Shown: positions 39,631-48,928 of the stretch, piece after piece
Numbering within the stretch: the first letter of the stretch is position 1
Layout of the letters: every line of letters starts with the position of its first letter
Assembly (NCBI RefSeq): GCF_003002875.1
Contig: NZ_PVTH01000002.1
Location: 472,545 to 536,544 of the forward strand
Direction: 5' to 3'
DNA length: 64,000 nt
DNA from: Arcticibacter pallidicorallinus
GTDB lineage: Bacteria; Bacteroidota; Bacteroidia; Sphingobacteriales; Sphingobacteriaceae
Notes under the pieces: generated by a model
Databases searched by the model: none
Told to the model about the DNA's origin: nothing
Seen by the model: only the letters and a program-made list of their open reading frames with translations
Position numbers and translations under genes: made by a program

Positions 39631-41445
39631 ATGAAAAAGATATTTAATATTACCTGCATAGCCGCTGCGGCATTCCTATTGTCATCTTGTAAGGATTTTC
39701 TTGAGATGCCTTCAGAAACGAAATTCGATAGTGAAACTATTTTTGAATCTGTAGATAGAGCAGAAATGGTTGTTGTCGGAGCTTATTCGCAGACTTTTAA
39801 TCGTGAGTTTTATTACCAGCTTGGTATGGGCACAGATGAATGCTTCTCTACCGAAGGTGAAACAAATAGCAAAAATCAGGTGGCAAACTATGTTTACACT
39901 ACATCGAATGCACCGACATCAACCTATACATCCATGTATACCGGCATTGAATATGCAAACGTGGCCATCAAAGGCCTTCAGGAGATGAACGTCTCCTCCG
40001 ATGCGGAAAAGCGGAAGGTCAACATGTTGCTTGGTGAGGTTTATGCTATTCGTGCAATGAATTACCTCAATGTCGTTCGTTTCTTCGGTGACGCGCCATA
40101 TTCTACTGAGCCTGTCGCCGAGAGCGGTATTTTTACCTCTTCACGGGTAAGTCGTGATACGATCTATGATGGCTGTGTGGCCGACTTGCAAAAAGCTGTG
40201 GAGTTATTACCATGGAAGAGCGAGGGAGCAGTATCCACCCCTGAGCGGTTCACTAAAAACGCTGCTTATGGTATGCTCTCGAGGGTAGCACTTTATGCTG
40301 CAGGATACTCCCTGCGCTGGGATCTGAACAGCTACGCGCCCGGCTCTGTAACTATTGCCAGACGCTCAGATGCGGCACGTGTTAAGGAGCTTTTTAAGAT
40401 CGCTGCAGACGCTGCCAAGGCAGTCATCGACCGGGGAGAAAATGCTCTTGTTCCAAGTTACGAGGCTGTCTTTAGGGATCTTATCAATGGTCGGTATAAC
40501 TCAGAATCCATCCTTGAATATGGACAGTACGGTGCAGACGTTAACGGATCCTCAGCGGGATATACAAACGGTATTTTTTCGCATACGACTGCTATGTTTG
40601 GTAAGAGTCAGCCCGCTATGGCTGTTACACCTACCTATTGGTTTGACTTCGGTGCAGGAGATACCCGCCGCGATGTTACCATTTGCAACTATGGAATTGG
40701 AGGTGACAACAGCCGTCAGATGAATTCCTATACCAGCAATACGATCGGAAAATTCAGGGTGAACTGGGCAAGCCAGGTAGGTACCGCCATTAACAAACGT
40801 GACATTAACTGGCCTGTCTTGCGCTATTCTGATGTACTGTTGATGTATGCGGAAGCTCTTAATGAATACAATAACGGGCCTACTGCTGAAGCTATATCTG
40901 CATTTGAAAAGGTACGTACCCGCGGATACGCAGGAAATGCCGCTGCGATTGGTGAAACCCCCGTTGATTATGAAGGTTTTAAAAAGGCGATTATCCATGA
41001 GCGTAAGCTTGAGCTGGGATTTGAATCCTGGAGGAGAACGGACCTGGCTCGCTGGGGCATTCTTTATGAAACCCTTGTTGAGACAAAGCAGAAACTTATC
41101 AAGATGGCAGGAAGGTCTGCTGAGTTCGCAGATATAGACGGATATCGCGTATACCAAAAGTCTGTGGCTACTTCTTTCCAGGATCCGGTAGTTGCAATTC
41201 CGTACACAGGATACAAACAGATCAGCAGCGCTGACTCCACTCAACTAGTGAAGGATGGGAAAGTTGTACTACGGATGCACGGAGTTTCGCCTCTTGGATC
41301 ACAGGGCGCACTTACACCTAACGCTGCGTTAGTGACCAATTTGTTCCGCGGTCTTGAAAAGAATAAGGTAGAGCTTCTTCCTTTAGCTATATCGATAATC
41401 GATGTAAACTCGGGACTTCAGGGTCAACAGCATCCAAAATATTAA
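39631..41445 (+). CDS. SusD-type nutrient-binding lipoprotein
   Basis: The 604-residue protein has a lipobox with C20 (FLLSSC) and an acidic/short linker. The helical SusD/RagB body follows, with LLGEVYAIRAMNYLNVVRFFGDAPY (about 131-155), GMLSRVALYAAGYSL, and the C-terminal RLRYSDVLL-like segment WPVLRYSDVLLMYAEALNEYN and KAIIHERKLELGFESWRRTDLARWG. It captures glycan at the cell surface for the SusC neighbour. It ends in a strong terminator. No glycoside hydrolase follows. Confidence 0.95.
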   Translation: MKKIFNITCIAAAAFLLSSCKDFLEMPSETKFDSETIFESVDRAEMVVVGAYSQTFNREFYYQLGMGTDECFSTEGETNSKNQVANYVYTTSNAPTSTYTSMYTGIEYANVAIKGLQEMNVSSDAEKRKVNMLLGEVYAIRAMNYLNVVRFFGDAPYSTEPVAESGIFTSSRVSRDTIYDGCVADLQKAVELLPWKSEGAVSTPERFTKNAAYGMLSRVALYAAGYSLRWDLNSYAPGSVTIARRSDAARVKELFKIAADAAKAVIDRGENALVPSYEAVFRDLINGRYNSESILEYGQYGADVNGSSAGYTNGIFSHTTAMFGKSQPAMAVTPTYWFDFGAGDTRRDVTICNYGIGGDNSRQMNSYTSNTIGKFRVNWASQVGTAINKRDINWPVLRYSDVLLMYAEALNEYNNGPTAEAISAFEKVRTRGYAGNAAAIGETPVDYEGFKKAIIHERKLELGFESWRRTDLARWGILYETLVETKQKLIKMAGRSAEFADIDGYRVYQKSVATSFQDPVVAIPYTGYKQISSADSTQLVKDGKVVLRMHGVSPLGSQGALTPNAALVTNLFRGLEKNKVELLPLAISIIDVNSGLQGQQHPKY

Positions 41446-41452
41446 TTCCTTT

Positions 41453-41490
41453 AAAACGCTGGAAGCTCAATCAGGCTTCCAGCGTTTTTT
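41453..41490. terminator. Bidirectional terminator after susD
   Basis: ACGCTGGAAGC pairs with GCTTCCAGCGT and is flanked by AAA and TTTTTT. The right arm also encodes the last codons of the minus-strand gene that ends at 41471. Confidence 0.85.
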
Positions 41491-41911
41491 GCATTTTTGC
41501 CTGCGTCACAGCAAATATGATGTGCGCCAGCAGCAGCTGTCCATAAAACCTTTTATACGGAATCACAGGCTCGCGTGGGTGTAACCTGAACGTTAGCTCC
41601 CAAACCATGATTCCTCCCAGTCCAGCCACAGTGCCGGCAAGGATGTCATTCCCAATAGACCGCTTCCTTCCTTTTTTCTTCCAGTATGCTTCCAAAGCAA
41701 GCGCGAGTCCGATACCCACCTTATAGTGAGCTATCCAACCCACCGGGATAGCCAAATGTTGGGTTGAAGCTGGCAAAAAATCATCGGCAAGTTCGGCAAG
41801 CAACTCCGGTTCCCTGAAATTTTCACCTTTTTTTCTGGAGACAGCATAGCTGTATAGTGTCATCGCCGAGGTGGCGACAATTCCAGACAATATTGTTTTG
41901 AAGACGTTCAT
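41471..41911 (-). CDS. Small multi-span membrane protein
   Basis: The 146-residue protein starts at the ATG at 41911 (MNVFKTILSGIVATSAMTLYSYAV). It has four likely hydrophobic helices (ILSGIVATSAMTLYSY, VGIGLALALEAYW, ILAGTVAGLGGIMVWELTF, FYGQLLLAHIIFAVTQ) and a conserved-looking histidine/proline segment (RLHPREPVIP). I do not recognise a named family. It is 54 bp downstream of the DUF481-like gene on the same strand, so they may be cotranscribed. Confidence 0.6.
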   Translation of the reverse strand: MNVFKTILSGIVATSAMTLYSYAVSRKKGENFREPELLAELADDFLPASTQHLAIPVGWIAHYKVGIGLALALEAYWKKKGRKRSIGNDILAGTVAGLGGIMVWELTFRLHPREPVIPYKRFYGQLLLAHIIFAVTQAKMQKTLEA

Positions 41912-41965
41912 ATCAGTGTTTTTTAGATAAATCCACATATTATGCCAGTTTCAGCAAACGCAAAC

Positions 41966-42697
41966 TCAGAACCACTTTTCAAGCTTAAGTCCATAGGTTA
42001 ATAACAAGTTTTCACTGTCGGTCACCGCAATCTTATTGTAAGCCAGAGAACTGCTTAAGCTAAGCCAGGAATTAAGTTTGAAACCGAGACCGAAGGTTGA
42101 CCGGATGTTGTAGTCATGCTTTCGGGTAAGCGACGGCTGCCAGAATGTTCCCCCATCAAACGTAATCAACTCTTTGAAAATAAATCTAAATTGAAGCCGG
42201 AGCGAGTTCCGGTAAGTATGATAGTTCACCTGCGTGGTATCATTAAGATGCAGATCACTCAGGTCATAGAGAATTCCGTCGCTGATATTTAAGTAAGCGT
42301 TCGGGCGGTCAATAATGCTGTACGCCACGCCCGCCCCCGCAAGCAGCTGGTTGTTGATCCGCAATGAATAACTGGTGTTATAGGTAGCGAGGCCCCAATA
42401 ATAGAAGTTGCGGCTTTTTCCGTAAAGATTAAAGTCGAGTGATGATGAGAAGTCGTTATTGGTAAGCGTGCTGTTCGATTTACCGTAAGTCCAGGTGTTC
42501 CCAAAATTAAGAAGTATGTTCTTCTTTTTTATTTCAAAACGTAGCTGGTTATTCAGCAGGTATGAACTTCCGTCTTTTGCGTGGTTGACCGACCCTGTTG
42601 AGTTGAATAGCGCATGATTTTGCGTAGAGTCGCTGAACTGCGCCAGGGCCGAACTTTGAATAAAGAAAAAGAGCAGCAGGTATAGAGATTTATACAT
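41966..42697 (-). CDS. DUF481-like outer-membrane beta-barrel protein
   Basis: From the ATG at 42697 the product has 243 residues, with a signal peptide (MYKSLYLLLFFFIQSSALAQ) and a barrel of short aromatic strands: LNFGNTWTYG, SLDFNLYG, GLATYNTSYSL, VNYHTYRNSLRLQFRF and LSLSSSLAYN, ending LTYGLKLEKWF. This is the pattern of the DUF481/YdiY group. The role is unknown; related proteins are induced by salt or acid stress in other species. The longer frame upstream of this start has no signal peptide and was rejected. Confidence 0.65.
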   Translation of the reverse strand: MYKSLYLLLFFFIQSSALAQFSDSTQNHALFNSTGSVNHAKDGSSYLLNNQLRFEIKKKNILLNFGNTWTYGKSNSTLTNNDFSSSLDFNLYGKSRNFYYWGLATYNTSYSLRINNQLLAGAGVAYSIIDRPNAYLNISDGILYDLSDLHLNDTTQVNYHTYRNSLRLQFRFIFKELITFDGGTFWQPSLTRKHDYNIRSTFGLGFKLNSWLSLSSSLAYNKIAVTDSENLLLTYGLKLEKWF

Positions 42698-42891
42698 TTT
42701 GATCCGGTGTATGTAAGTAGTACCGACAAATAAAATACGGCATTGTTTGAGCGGGTAGTACACGCAAAACCTTCCAGAAAATTTCCTTGACATACAGGTG
42801 GATATCCCCAAAAATGCTTTCATACTACCTGATTTCGGTGTTTAGACCAACCTTTTCGCTTCAAAAGTGTTCCTCCTATATGATTCTACAA

Positions 42892-43332
42892 ATGAACAAT
42901 GATGAAACCTCGAAAGAACTCTCAGCAATTGAAAAGTTACTTTCTTATTCTCTTGAGGAAGTAAGCATTTTCGATAAGCTTGCCGAGGATAAAACCAGCG
43001 GAAAGTTCCGCTCGACATTCGCCAGGTACTCGTTTCTGAGGGAACAGCATGCAATGAGTATCAAATTTTACCTCCGTTCGAGAGGTTTGTGTCTGAAAAA
43101 AGTATCAGAGGGACTGACGAAACAGAATGGGCACTCCTGGAAGGAGCTAAAAGCAGCTCTTGAGCGATCTGACTATGATGCGATAGCCCGCATAACGGGA
43201 CAAGCAGCTGATACGACCGTCACGCTCTATGAGGATGCATTGAAAAATGCGCTCACCACAGATGCCTCTATGTACAAAATGCTCAGCGAACACCTGCAGC
43301 AGATCCGTAAGATGAATACCTACGCGTCTTAG
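42892..43332 (+). CDS. DUF2383-type four-helix bundle protein (PA2169-like)
   Basis: From the ATG at 42892 the product has 146 residues (MNNDETSKELSAIEKLL). It is almost all helical with charged heptad-like repeats and contains the SFLREQHAMSIKFYLRSRG segment. This resembles the DUF2383/PA2169 ferritin-like bundle family of small stress-related proteins. An ATG 12 bp upstream (42880) is also possible; neither has a clear ribosome-binding site. The gene is divergent from the DUF481-like gene and followed by a terminator. Confidence 0.65.
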   Translation: MNNDETSKELSAIEKLLSYSLEEVSIFDKLAEDKTSGKFRSTFARYSFLREQHAMSIKFYLRSRGLCLKKVSEGLTKQNGHSWKELKAALERSDYDAIARITGQAADTTVTLYEDALKNALTTDASMYKMLSEHLQQIRKMNTYAS

Positions 43333-43820
43333 TAGGGAAACTCTGGCTTTAACCCTGCCGCCTTCGCATCAGACAGGCGGCTTTTTAAAATCGGCCTCCT
43401 GCCGTTATTTTTCCCGACCAATAGATGTTCACCCATTCTGAGTTCCCGTTTGCCAATTGAACCTGGACCCCGTCTTGCTTGTGGTTTATTGCTGTTTTCG
43501 CAGGTAAATGACTAGAATGTTTTCCTGATATATCCAAATTGTTTCCGTCGTTACACCTTGTTAACCTGCAATTAGCAAGCAGTTTGTTAACTGCTGTTAA
43601 CGTTCTGGAATATGTGAAATGATTTTTGTCCTCTTTAAGTATCTGAAGAATCGAAAAGATGATCCTCTCATTATAAAAGGGATGCATATTAGTTTCTAGA
43701 AAAGTGTAAGTTTGCGCCCGGCTGAAAAGGGCCTCGGCTTGCGAAGAGATGATAACGTTATCTTTTTTGTAACAAAATGGCCTTTTCTGCTACTAATTAC
43801 AAAAAACTTAACGCAATCAA
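43333..43820. other. Intergenic region before the TonB-linked receptor
   Basis: This 488-bp stretch holds the terminator of the preceding gene and a 12-bp palindrome, GATAACGTTATC, at 43751-43762, about 60 bp before the receptor start. A 100-codon minus-strand frame (43385-43687) covers part of it, starting MHPFYNERIIFSILQIL. It has no recognisable domain or ribosome-binding site, so I did not call it as a gene. Confidence 0.45.
43357..43386 (+). terminator. Rho-independent terminator after the DUF2383-type gene
   Basis: GCCGCCT pairs with AGGCGGC around an 11-nt loop, followed by TTTTT. Confidence 0.85.
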
Positions 43821-46307
43821 ATGAAACTCTTACCTCTCCTATGTGCATTCCTCATTTCTGTAAATGTCTTTAGCCAAATGCCGCAGGTGCCGGCGGGGCA
43901 AGGTCGGATTTCCGGTACGGTCATCGATTCTTTAACAAAGAAGCCGGTCGAATACGCATCTGTAGCATTGACTGCTGTTGGGGGTACAAAGAGCGTCAAC
44001 GGTGCGCTTACCGACGCAAAAGGAGCCTTCGTAATGGACAAGGTTGCTCCGGGGAATTACAAGGTCAGCGTGAGCTTCATGGGTTACAAGCTTCAAGAAG
44101 TAAACGACGTTGTTATCACGGGAGCCAAGCCGGATAAGAACGTCGGGAGGATTATTTTGGCGCCTTCAGCCAATCTGTTGAAGGAGGTTGCGGTCACCGG
44201 TGAAGTGCCGATGATTGAAAATCGTGTGGACAAGGTGGTGTATAACGCCGAAAAGGATGCGACTGTTTCTGGTGGAAACGCCGGAGATGTGCTTCGTAAG
44301 GTGCCGATGTTATCGGTCGATCAGGACGGTAACGTATCGTTGCGGGGTAGCCAGAACGTGCGGATACTGATCAACGGAAAGCCTTCGGGTGCTGTTGCTG
44401 CAAGCACGGCTGACGCCATGCGGATGCTGCCTGCAGATCAGATCAAGAATGTAGAGGTAATCACCAGTCCTTCTGCTAAATATGATGCTGAAGGTACAGG
44501 AGGTATCATTAATATCATCACCAAAAAAAGAGAAATATCAGGAGTCAGCGGATCGATCAGTGGTGGTGTGGGAACCCGTCAGAACAATGGTAACGCCAAC
44601 CTGAATATCAATAAGAACCGGTTAAGCATAACCGCAAACTTTGGAGGAAACGCATCATGGCCGCAGACAACCCGTACCATGAATAACAGCTTTTCACCCA
44701 TAACTGATACAAGATCCATGCAGCAGGGGGAAAGTGAAACGAACCGTTTTGGGGGTATGGGATCGGGTAATGTAAGCTACGATTTCGATGACAATAATAG
44801 TGTTTCCACCGGCATTCGTGTAAATAAGGGGCGTTTTAAAACGGATGGATCATCCTTTAACAGCAGAACTTTCTTGCAAGAAGGTGTAATGCTCGGAGAG
44901 GAGTATGACTTTGCAAATAAGAACGAAACAACTTTCAGTGGCTTCGATTGGAATGCAGACTATACACATAAATTTAAGACGCAGGGTCATGAATTTAGCA
45001 TCGCCGGACAATGGAGTCATAGCAAGAATGAGACGGATTTTTCATCGCTTTATTCGATATTATCCCGTCCTGATCAAGTGGGTAATAATGATGCTTCAAA
45101 TGATGAATACACTATTCAGGCAGATTACAGTCTTCCACTAAATAAAGTCTTTAAGCTTGAGTTAGGGGGAAAGACCATTATTCGCGAGATTACCAGTAAC
45201 TCGTTATTCAACACGGCGGTGAATGGCGGAACGTTTCAGTACAATCCTCTTCTTTCTAATATTTATGATTATAATCAGGACGTTGTTTCTGGATATTCGG
45301 TATTGAGCGTACAAGCGAGTAAGAGTGTAGGAATCCAGGTGGGTGGACGTGTGGAAAATACCAAGATCGAGGGACAGTCGGATGGTGGAAATTCGACTCA
45401 ACTTTCCGTTTCAAATAGCTATACGAACTTCATCCCTAGTTTTGCCATTTCCAAGACTTTTAGCAATCTGCAGACACTTCGCTTAAGCTACAGCAAGCGA
45501 ATTCAGCGTCCAAGTTTGCAATACCTGAATCCTTTCCGCGATATTAGCAACGACCAATTTCAGCGGCAAGGTAATCCGGCTCTCTCGCCTGAAGTGTCAC
45601 AGACGATAGAACTGGGTTTCTCCAAGATGATCAAGACATCGATGATCAATACCTCCGTATATTTCAGACACACTGCAGACATTATCGAAAGTATCATTCG
45701 TCCGGAGGTATATGAAGGTCGTACTGTTAACTTAACTTCTTACGACAATATCGGAAGCAACAACTCGGTGGGAGCCAGCTTTTTCGGGTCTGTAAGTCCG
45801 GTTAAAGGAACTACCTTCAGAGGGAACTTTGATATTTACTCGTATAAGCCAAGTACCAATCGCTCTTTTTCTGGGCTTGCCGGAGAGTCCAAAACCTACG
45901 CATTGTACAAAGCGTATATAAGTGGTTCGGTTACCTTGCCGAAAGATTTGATTGCAGAAACGTTCTACATATTGAATTCTCCGAGAAGAACCTTTCAGGG
46001 GGAAAGCCCGTCTTTCAGCATGTGGCAAGTATCCTTCAGTAAGCAAATCTTGAATAAGAAAGCGAAAATCGGTGTAAACGTGATCGATCCGTTCAACGAA
46101 ACGAAGCATTTCAAAACAAATATCAATAGTCCGGAGCTGGTACAAGTACAGGATTTCGGTATTCCTTTCCGTTCTGTTGGCATTAACTTCAGCTATTCAT
46201 TTGGTAAAACGAACTTCAATCCGCAGCCACGCAAGAAAAGGGGAGTTACCAATGATGACCTGAAGCAGGACGGCGGACAGACTGGCCAGGGTGGAATGGC
46301 GAATTGA
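43821..46307 (+). CDS. TonB-dependent outer-membrane receptor (CarboxypepD/OMP barrel type)
   Basis: The 828-residue protein has a signal peptide (about 1-19, ending VFSQ), a CarboxypepD-like domain (ISGTVIDSLTKKPVEYASVAL, about 30-120), a TonB plug with DVLRKVPMLSVDQDGNVSLRGSQ and YDAEGTGGIINIITKK, then a long barrel ending in GINFSYSFGKTNF and a Q/G-rich tail. The SLRGSQNVRILINGKPS pattern fits the group with an outer-membrane beta-barrel domain 3. The substrate is unknown. The half BtuF-like protein follows 31 bp later, which hints at a metal or corrinoid link. Confidence 0.88.
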   Translation: MKLLPLLCAFLISVNVFSQMPQVPAGQGRISGTVIDSLTKKPVEYASVALTAVGGTKSVNGALTDAKGAFVMDKVAPGNYKVSVSFMGYKLQEVNDVVITGAKPDKNVGRIILAPSANLLKEVAVTGEVPMIENRVDKVVYNAEKDATVSGGNAGDVLRKVPMLSVDQDGNVSLRGSQNVRILINGKPSGAVAASTADAMRMLPADQIKNVEVITSPSAKYDAEGTGGIINIITKKREISGVSGSISGGVGTRQNNGNANLNINKNRLSITANFGGNASWPQTTRTMNNSFSPITDTRSMQQGESETNRFGGMGSGNVSYDFDDNNSVSTGIRVNKGRFKTDGSSFNSRTFLQEGVMLGEEYDFANKNETTFSGFDWNADYTHKFKTQGHEFSIAGQWSHSKNETDFSSLYSILSRPDQVGNNDASNDEYTIQADYSLPLNKVFKLELGGKTIIREITSNSLFNTAVNGGTFQYNPLLSNIYDYNQDVVSGYSVLSVQASKSVGIQVGGRVENTKIEGQSDGGNSTQLSVSNSYTNFIPSFAISKTFSNLQTLRLSYSKRIQRPSLQYLNPFRDISNDQFQRQGNPALSPEVSQTIELGFSKMIKTSMINTSVYFRHTADIIESIIRPEVYEGRTVNLTSYDNIGSNNSVGASFFGSVSPVKGTTFRGNFDIYSYKPSTNRSFSGLAGESKTYALYKAYISGSVTLPKDLIAETFYILNSPRRTFQGESPSFSMWQVSFSKQILNKKAKIGVNVIDPFNETKHFKTNINSPELVQVQDFGIPFRSVGINFSYSFGKTNFNPQPRKKRGVTNDDLKQDGGQTGQGGMAN

Positions 46308-46338
46308 TTTTTCGTAACTTCGCGCAAAATTAATTTTC

Positions 46339-46833
46339 ATGTCTGAGCTAAGCATTTTATCATATCTACCAGGGGAAAACGCAGATGAGTTGGAGCAGCT
46401 TCAGGAAAGGGTTGAACTTGTCAGACATAAGCTGAAGTTTGTTGAGCTTATTCCGACTGTCGCTTGTATAAGCAGCCTCTCACCACTCAAGTTGGCCGCA
46501 GGGCTGGTCCCGGAGATAATCAGGTTAGCCGGCGGAACCCCGGTTGAGGGTGATGATCTTGCCTTATTGGATCCACAATATATAATCGTTGCGCTCGAAG
46601 GCTCTCCCATCAGTACGGCTATGAGTCAGGTAGATATCCTGATGGCTTTGCCCGGATGGGAATCTTTGGATGCAGTGAAGAATGGCCGGATCTATCTGGC
46701 TAACGGCGATACGCATTTTAATGACTCGCCGGAGAGCATTGTGGATACGATTGAGATGGTCGCCGAGATCCTTAACCCGAAGCAATTTGCGTTCGGATAT
46801 GAAGGCGAGTGCTGGACAAAGTTCAGCATCTAA
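46339..46833 (+). CDS. BtuF-like protein, half length
   Basis: The 164-residue product has no signal peptide. Its sequence TVACISSLSPLKLAAGLVPEIIRLAGGTPV and LDPQYIIVALEG resembles the region after the hinge helix of a cobalamin or iron-complex binding protein (BtuF-type, about 300 aa). The first lobe and the export signal are missing; the start follows the receptor stop by 31 bp and no frameshifted first half is visible upstream. So it is either a cytoplasmic descendant of BtuF with a new job, or a degraded remnant. It sits between a TonB-linked receptor and an Old Yellow Enzyme. Ligand binding is not shown. Confidence 0.6.
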   Translation: MSELSILSYLPGENADELEQLQERVELVRHKLKFVELIPTVACISSLSPLKLAAGLVPEIIRLAGGTPVEGDDLALLDPQYIIVALEGSPISTAMSQVDILMALPGWESLDAVKNGRIYLANGDTHFNDSPESIVDTIEMVAEILNPKQFAFGYEGECWTKFSI

Positions 46834-46873
46834 AAACAGATATACTGCCGCGCTGTTGATAGAAGAAACACTC

Positions 46874-47941
46874 ATGGCGATTTTATTTGAACCTATCCGG
46901 GTAAGAAGCATCGAGTTCAGAAACCGTATTGTCGTATCTCCAATGTGTCAATATTCAGCAGAAGAAGGCTTCGCAAATGATTGGCATATGGTACATCTGG
47001 GAAGCAGGGCAGTGGGTGGTGCAGGGCTAGTCATAGCTGAAGCAACAGCGGTGTCTCCGGAAGGCAGGATTTCTCCCGGTGATCTTGGAATCTGGCTTGA
47101 TGATCATATTCCTGCCCTGAGCAGGATTGCAACATTTATACACGAACAAGGTTCCGTGGCAGGCATTCAGATCGCACACGCGGGCAGGAAAGCCAGTCAT
47201 GACGCACCTTGGAACGGCGGGGCATTCCTTTCCGAGCATGAAGGGGGATGGAAGACCGTAGGTCCTTCAGCAATTCCATTTGCTGCGGGCGACTCGCTGC
47301 CTCATTCGCTAACGCCAGAAGGTTTGGAAAATGTCATTATTGACTTCCATGCCGCCGCCAAGCGAGCGCTGGAGGCTGGGTTCAAAGTCCTGGAGATACA
47401 TGCAGCGCATGGCTATCTGCTTCATGAATTTCTTTCACCCTTGTCTAATTTTCGCTCAGATGAGTATGGCGGTTCATTTGAAAACCGCATACGCTTGCTG
47501 GTAGAAGTTATTGAAGCTGTGCGCAAGGTATGGCCGGACGAGCTTCCGCTATTCGTGCGCATCTCGGCAACCGACTGGGTTGAAGGGGGCTGGACTTCTG
47601 AAGACTCCGTTCGGCTGGCATCTGTCTTGAAGGAGAAGGGGGTAGATGTGATCGACTGCTCTACGGGAGGTAACGTCCCCAATGCGGAGATTCCGGCAGG
47701 CCCTAATTATCAGGTGCCATTCGCTGAAAACGTAAAGCGGGAATCCGGTATGATGACCGGTGCTGTAGGTATAATAACAAGTGCCCAGCAAGCAGAAGAT
47801 ATATTACAAAACGGGCAAGCAGATTTTGTCTTGCTTGCCCGTGAGATGTTAAGGGACCCTTACTTTCCTATGCACGCTGCGCAGCAGCTTGGCGTGGATA
47901 TAAAGTGGCCCCTGCAATATGAAAGAGCTAAAAGACCGTGA
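46874..47941 (+). CDS. Old Yellow Enzyme family NADPH dehydrogenase (YqjM-like)
   Basis: From the ATG at 46874 the product has 355 residues, the length of YqjM/NamA. It contains NRIVVSPMCQYS with the flavin-side cysteine C25, WHMVHLGSRAVGGAGLVIAEATAV, IQIAHAGRKAS with the substrate-binding histidine, and LEIHAAHGYLLHEFLSP. It is an FMN enzyme that reduces activated alkenes of enals, enones or nitro compounds. The longer frame upstream of this start overlaps the previous gene and shows no family features. It starts 40 bp after the BtuF-like gene. Confidence 0.9.
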   Translation: MAILFEPIRVRSIEFRNRIVVSPMCQYSAEEGFANDWHMVHLGSRAVGGAGLVIAEATAVSPEGRISPGDLGIWLDDHIPALSRIATFIHEQGSVAGIQIAHAGRKASHDAPWNGGAFLSEHEGGWKTVGPSAIPFAAGDSLPHSLTPEGLENVIIDFHAAAKRALEAGFKVLEIHAAHGYLLHEFLSPLSNFRSDEYGGSFENRIRLLVEVIEAVRKVWPDELPLFVRISATDWVEGGWTSEDSVRLASVLKEKGVDVIDCSTGGNVPNAEIPAGPNYQVPFAENVKRESGMMTGAVGIITSAQQAEDILQNGQADFVLLAREMLRDPYFPMHAAQQLGVDIKWPLQYERAKRP

Positions 47942-47948
47942 TAGGATC

Positions 47949-48779
47949 TTAAGCTCCTGCAGCCAGTATCTGCTGGTCGGAGGATATAAATTTGTTCAGT
48001 GCTGATTCAAGGTTCAGGTAGTCTGACGCGTATTCAACCTTCACCGGGCCATGGATAAATAAGGTCGTCTGGTTCTTGATCGTGCTAATGATTTGAGGTG
48101 TTAGTTCCTCGGGTAAAGCCGGACAACCTAAGCTACGTCCTAAACGGCCGTTCTGTTTAACAAAGTCATCACTTACATAAGACGCTCCGTGTATAACTAC
48201 CGCACGGTTTAACGCGTTTGAATTGTAAGACTGATCCATCCCGTTTATCTTAAGAGACAAACCATGTTTGCCGTGGTAAGTATTAGCCGTTACGTAGAAA
48301 CCCAGACTGCTTTGATTTGACTCGGGAATATTAGAAAATTTGGTCGCGTAATTATCGCCGCTTCCCCTGCCATGAGCCACTAGTGTATTGAAAAGTAGCT
48401 TTTTGGCATCCAGGTCAATGATCCACATTCTTTTTTCGGAACTGGGCTTGTTGAAATCTACGATGGAAAGTATCTGTTTTTCCTTAGATAAGCGGCCTGC
48501 ATCTTTCAGATTATAATATCCCGTGATCGCCTTCGCGAACACAGCGTAGTCCAGAGATGCGTCAGCAAGACCAGCAGCAGTATAAATTCCAGAAATGTAC
48601 TGGTCGAATAGACTGGCAGCAGAGATTACTTTTTCCTCTTTTACGGTAGATTGACTGATTTCTTTCTTGATTTCGGGATGATTGCTGATGTCATTGTCTG
48701 ACTTTAATCCCCACCCGATTGCCGGAATGCTTAGTGCTAGAATGATGTAAGTTGCCCCTCTTAAAATCCTGTTCTTCAT
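47949..48779 (-). CDS. L,D-transpeptidase-like murein catalytic domain protein
   Basis: The 276-residue protein has an N-terminal membrane/signal segment (ILRGATYIILALSIPAIGWG) and a C-terminal YkuD_2-type domain. Catalytic-type motifs are VIHGASYVS and GRLGRSLGCPALP, where the cysteine in LGCPAL is the nucleophile and the histidine in VIHGA the partner. These proteins are thought to act in peptidoglycan modification in the periplasm. It is transcribed convergently with the Old Yellow Enzyme gene, 7 bp apart. Confidence 0.88.
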   Translation of the reverse strand: MKNRILRGATYIILALSIPAIGWGLKSDNDISNHPEIKKEISQSTVKEEKVISAASLFDQYISGIYTAAGLADASLDYAVFAKAITGYYNLKDAGRLSKEKQILSIVDFNKPSSEKRMWIIDLDAKKLLFNTLVAHGRGSGDNYATKFSNIPESNQSSLGFYVTANTYHGKHGLSLKINGMDQSYNSNALNRAVVIHGASYVSDDFVKQNGRLGRSLGCPALPEELTPQIISTIKNQTTLFIHGPVKVEYASDYLNLESALNKFISSDQQILAAGA

Positions 48780-48928
48780 AAATTCCCCCCGTTGTTTTTA
48801 AAAGTAAGGTTTCTTTCTATAAGCAGTTGAATTAGGTTGTGTGTGTAGCGGTTAATAGTACAAATGTAAGGAAATAAAATTGGATGTCAAATAGTTATGG
48901 TCATCGGACGGTCATCACTAGCATGCAT

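Noticed and set aside
43385..43687. A 100-codon minus-strand frame before the TonB-linked receptor
   Set aside because: It runs through the terminator of the neighbouring gene and shows no domain or ribosome-binding site. It may be a decayed gene, but I cannot support that.
47812..47841. CGGGCAAGCA/TGCTTGCCCG inverted repeat inside the Old Yellow Enzyme gene
   Set aside because: It lies within coding sequence, about 100 bp before the stop, so it is probably a coincidence of codon choice.
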